DNA from: Setaria digitata
Taxonomy: Eukaryota > Nematoda > Chromadorea > Rhabditida > Setariidae
Assembly (NCBI GenBank): GCA_003640385.1
Contig: RCAB01000028.1
Span: 186,001 to 250,000, forward strand
Length of the DNA: 64,000 nt
Direction of reading: 5' to 3'
Of this stretch, positions 59,247-64,000 are shown in pieces; within the stretch, counting starts at the first letter, position 1, and each line of letters begins with the position of its first letter. The notes below the pieces were generated by a model, which saw only the letters and a program-made list of their open reading frames with translations, searched no databases and was not told where the DNA came from. Both the position numbers and the translations under genes were made by a program.

Positions 59247-62200
59247 CCCTTCGAGATACACCAAATCTACAACTGGAATAATTACTGATAACATTTGAAT
59301 CCTTCCCCGAGATATGACCCATAAGGGTTATTAACTTAAAATGTCATGATATACTGTTAATTTCGCCAAAGCCATTAATTGCTTGCATAAATAGCACATA
59401 TATTGTGGAAATCAGACTTCGACAGTGCAAAAAGAGTACTTCAGTTGTGAATAACTAGCGATCTACTAGAATGTATCGATGAAAAAATTTGTAAGAAGTA
59501 CCTAATGAATAAGTGTCTATACAATAGTGCAGGTAAATAGGTAAATAGCATTGAGCTCAGTTATTATCCTGAACAACAATTATTGTTTGAGGAAATCGGA
59601 GTTTCCCACATTTGATACTAATACATGAAATCTTACTGTAAAGAAGATACTTCCTCAATTTTTTTGAAGAGTTTTTTTATCGATGCAGTTTGATATCTAA
59701 CTTTGCTACTTATCAACTTTAAGCCTAACAGAACATTGTTGTTAATTTCACTGAATGTAAATAATTATCACTTGACTCTTTAAAATAATCTTACTGCAAA
59801 GGAGTAAATGATAGCGTTTACAAAACGAATAATCGAATAGCACAGCACCAATCACTGATTTTATGCCGTACTATCAATACCACTTTACCGCATTATGACC
59901 CTGATAACCCGAATTTTTTATACAGACCCTACAAAATGTAACTATTTTACACAACTCCTTCAACCTTCATATTTCTTCTTCTAATTCATTGGTGATCTAT
60001 TATCATGATGTCTCCTACAAAGCGTCCACTGCCTTCCATCCATCCTTCTTTCTCCGACATCTAAGTTGCAGTTTTAATAAATTTTGCAGTAATGAAAATT
60101 AAACGAGATGTATCGTGCGAGGCACTTATGAGAATTTCATTGAATTTTAAACAAAATCAATTCAATTTTCAGGAAAAGTAGGCCGGGAATTTGCACAATT
60201 GGAATAACTAATTTATACTTCATAACTTAATTTATAACTCATACTTCATCGAACACCAAATAGAAAATAAAGTATTCAGTGTTTTGGACGAAAGAAGCTT
60301 CTATTAATTATAAAATTTTAAAAAGCTATATAAAAATCAAGCATGAAATATTATTCCACCACCGAACCTTATTTATTCTTCATCACTCCCTATAACTGAA
60401 TTTAAAATTTCTAACTCGAAGTTATAATTTGATGAGTGTTTAGCTGAAATATAACTTACGCTTAATATTATCATGAAATTTATACCACAACTCCTAGCTA
60501 ACTTCTGATCGAGATAATTGTTTACAATACTTACAATACCACCAGATATGAATTTTATCATATAATTTTCAAAATCAGGAAGAAAAACACATTCTAATTT
60601 ATATCTAATTAATCATCAACTGTAAATGACAGCATATTTTCAGCTCCTGAAAGAATCCATGCACTGTGTAAAAATCCGTTCCAAAGAATTCAGCAACTGC
60701 TCTTTCGCCGAGTTCTTCACCAGGGCAAGCAAACACCAATTTTAGGAATATGTAAGTCATATGAAAAAATTTTTAAAACCAAAAATTGCTTCCTAAACGT
60801 ATCTCTACAATACAATTCTTTCATCTAAAGCCGCAACACGAAAGACAACAGTATAAGACTTTCTACTCAAGTAATCGATCCACAACATGAGAACTTCGAT
60901 GAATTCATCTAAATCTTCTTAATTTCGGATTTTCTTCTCTAAGTAAGAAAAATAAACTAGAAAACACTAAGGATAATACGTTCCAAGCACTAATAGATTT
61001 AAACCGACTTCCCAACCTTATCACCTTCATCAGAAATACTAAAAGCTTGACCCTAAAATCACTAAAATTAAAATATACGACTCAATACTATGGGTTTGCA
61101 AGCGGATTTGTCAGTAACCCATATGCAAGAAAGCACCGCGTGTTTACGTTACTTGCTAGGCTTAAAACCGAGTTCAAATACCTGTTGTTCAGACTCTAGT
61201 TAGCGAGAAGCAAGTTATTCTATTCAGTCGCATATAATTTTCTTTGCTGACCTCCATAAAACAATCTGATTTTACGAGATACCAAACTACTGAGCGCAAT
61301 TTCACGCGAAATTGACATCACAGTCCCGGTATGCTAATGCGATCGTAACTAAATGATAAGAAACACTCAAGGTAGCTTCTGAAGCATCCAGTTCATTACA
61401 ACTCATTTCTAGACATATTGGTTTTCGCAATAATTTGTTGTTCACTGTTTCTTTAGCAAATGAACACTTAATTTCTGAACAAGAAAAAAAAAACTCCTCC
61501 AAACACTTCCAGTTCTTTTCCTTCGTTTCCCGCCTATTTTTTGTTTATTCCCTCGAAAACACGATATTTCGGACAAGAATAACAAGAACAAGAAGTTTCC
61601 ATGTTTTATAGATTCTTTAAAACCGAAAGCCAAAATTCACGACCGCATCCCTTCTATTCCACTTTCCTGCTCGAGTTCATCGAAAGTACACCACGGGCAA
61701 AAAACCCCTAATATTCAATGCAAGCCCTATGCTTCCAAAATATTTAATGAACAACTCATGCACAACGACCCAAGTATTTTAAATTATTGCTTCCTTTATT
61801 TTTTCTGCAAAACTCTAAAACCATCAACGAAAAGAATAAATTTAATGACAACTGTAGTTTACAGATACAGAGCATAACTTACATGATCAGTTATCAAATT
61901 AGTTATGATCCCTAAAAAGAAAAATTGTTTCGCATAATTCACTAAAAGAAATTGCAGAAGATTTTCGAAAATTCGTAATATCAACTTACGAATTATGTTT
62001 ATGAAACTTTAAAACCACATAATAGAACCGACGTTCGGCTCATTCCGTAACAAACCCACCCGTAATTTTCAAACAAAATCGGATGCCTACGTTTAAAAAA
62101 TTAGGAAAAGAAACAAAGAGACTTTCCAAACAGCTCAGTTTTTACATACGCTGTAAACAAAACAATGTCAAGTAGAACAAACTCATGGGGAAAACCTCTA

Positions 62201-62271
62201 CAGAGATTGGGAATCTGGAAAATAATTAACGAAAACGGATCAGAAGGATAAAGAAGACCTTTCGCATCACT
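59247..62271. other. Intergenic region, no gene seen
   Basis: 3 kb of AT-rich sequence between the MLT-10-like start and the CDC-48 stop, both on the minus strand. It should contain the MLT-10-like promoter and the CDC-48 3' UTR; a minus-strand AATAAA (tttatt at 61795-61800) lies about 470 bp after the CDC-48 stop. Short ORFs (60373-60561, 61302-61633) have no recognisable features. Confidence 0.6.
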
Positions 62272-63916
<1,645 letters not shown>

Positions 63917-64000
63917 CTAAAAATATAATTCATTTAGGATAATTTGTATAGAGATCGACTTCCTGGTTTCCCTGAACACTAATCTGTCGAGAATCCATTT
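63917..64000 (-). other. Intron of cdc-48 running off the window
   Basis: A minus-strand acceptor (ataatatttttag-type, ending at 63917) precedes the exon that begins YPVEHPDKY. The remaining 84 bp carry no D1-D2 linker sequence and no donor, so the upstream exon lies outside the window. Confidence 0.6.

Overview
The window is eukaryotic, AT-rich DNA with many small introns (GT-AG, usually with a T-rich tract ending in cag or tag), short protein-coding exons and long low-complexity intergenic stretches. The gene families are nematode ones: two adjacent Kip/Cip-type CDK inhibitors (cki genes), a CPEB RNA-binding protein, a P-glycoprotein, a MLT-10-like moulting-cycle protein and CDC-48. I infer a parasitic nematode, probably filarial (clade III), from base composition, intron style and the MLT-10-like gene. 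The species cannot be read from the sequence.

Layout, left to right. 1-3646: minisatellites, a cluster of CACGT motifs and a purine-rich tract upstream of the first CDK-inhibitor gene. 3647-4757 (+): CDK inhibitor A, three exons, 205 aa. 4758-12905: gene-poor. 12906-15559 (+): CDK inhibitor B, five exons, 230 aa. 15560-25933: gene-poor, with a few exon-like islands and hairpins. 25934-27141 (+): a small secreted or GPI-anchored Ly6-like protein. 27602-32213 (-): a CPEB-family RNA-binding protein, 13 exons, 664 aa. 34525-43604 (+): a full-length P-glycoprotein, 26 exons, 1274 aa, both ATPase halves intact. 44089-46686 (-): a 152-aa secreted protein of unknown family, with a GC-richer degraded relic in its second intron. 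48779-53201 (+): a large secreted cysteine-rich protein of unknown family. 54368-59246 (-): MLT-10-like, 11 exons, 806 aa. 62272-63916 (-): the C-terminal third of CDC-48, running off the window edge.

The gene models were assembled by hand. Exon boundaries were chosen so that reading phase is preserved, and for CDK inhibitors A and B, CPEB, P-gp, the 152-aa protein, MLT-10-like and CDC-48 every junction keeps frame. The Ly6-like gene and the large secreted gene have unresolved internal junctions.

There is no operon-like spacing. Neighbouring genes are convergent (Ly6/CPEB; large secreted/MLT-10-like) or divergent (CPEB/P-gp; the two unknown secreted genes). The CDK inhibitors, CPEB and CDC-48 are cell-cycle, germline or housekeeping functions; P-gp, Ly6-like, MLT-10-like and the two unknown secreted proteins are surface or secreted functions. 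I see no sign that the window forms one pathway. No tRNA, rRNA, CRISPR array or intact transposon was recognised.
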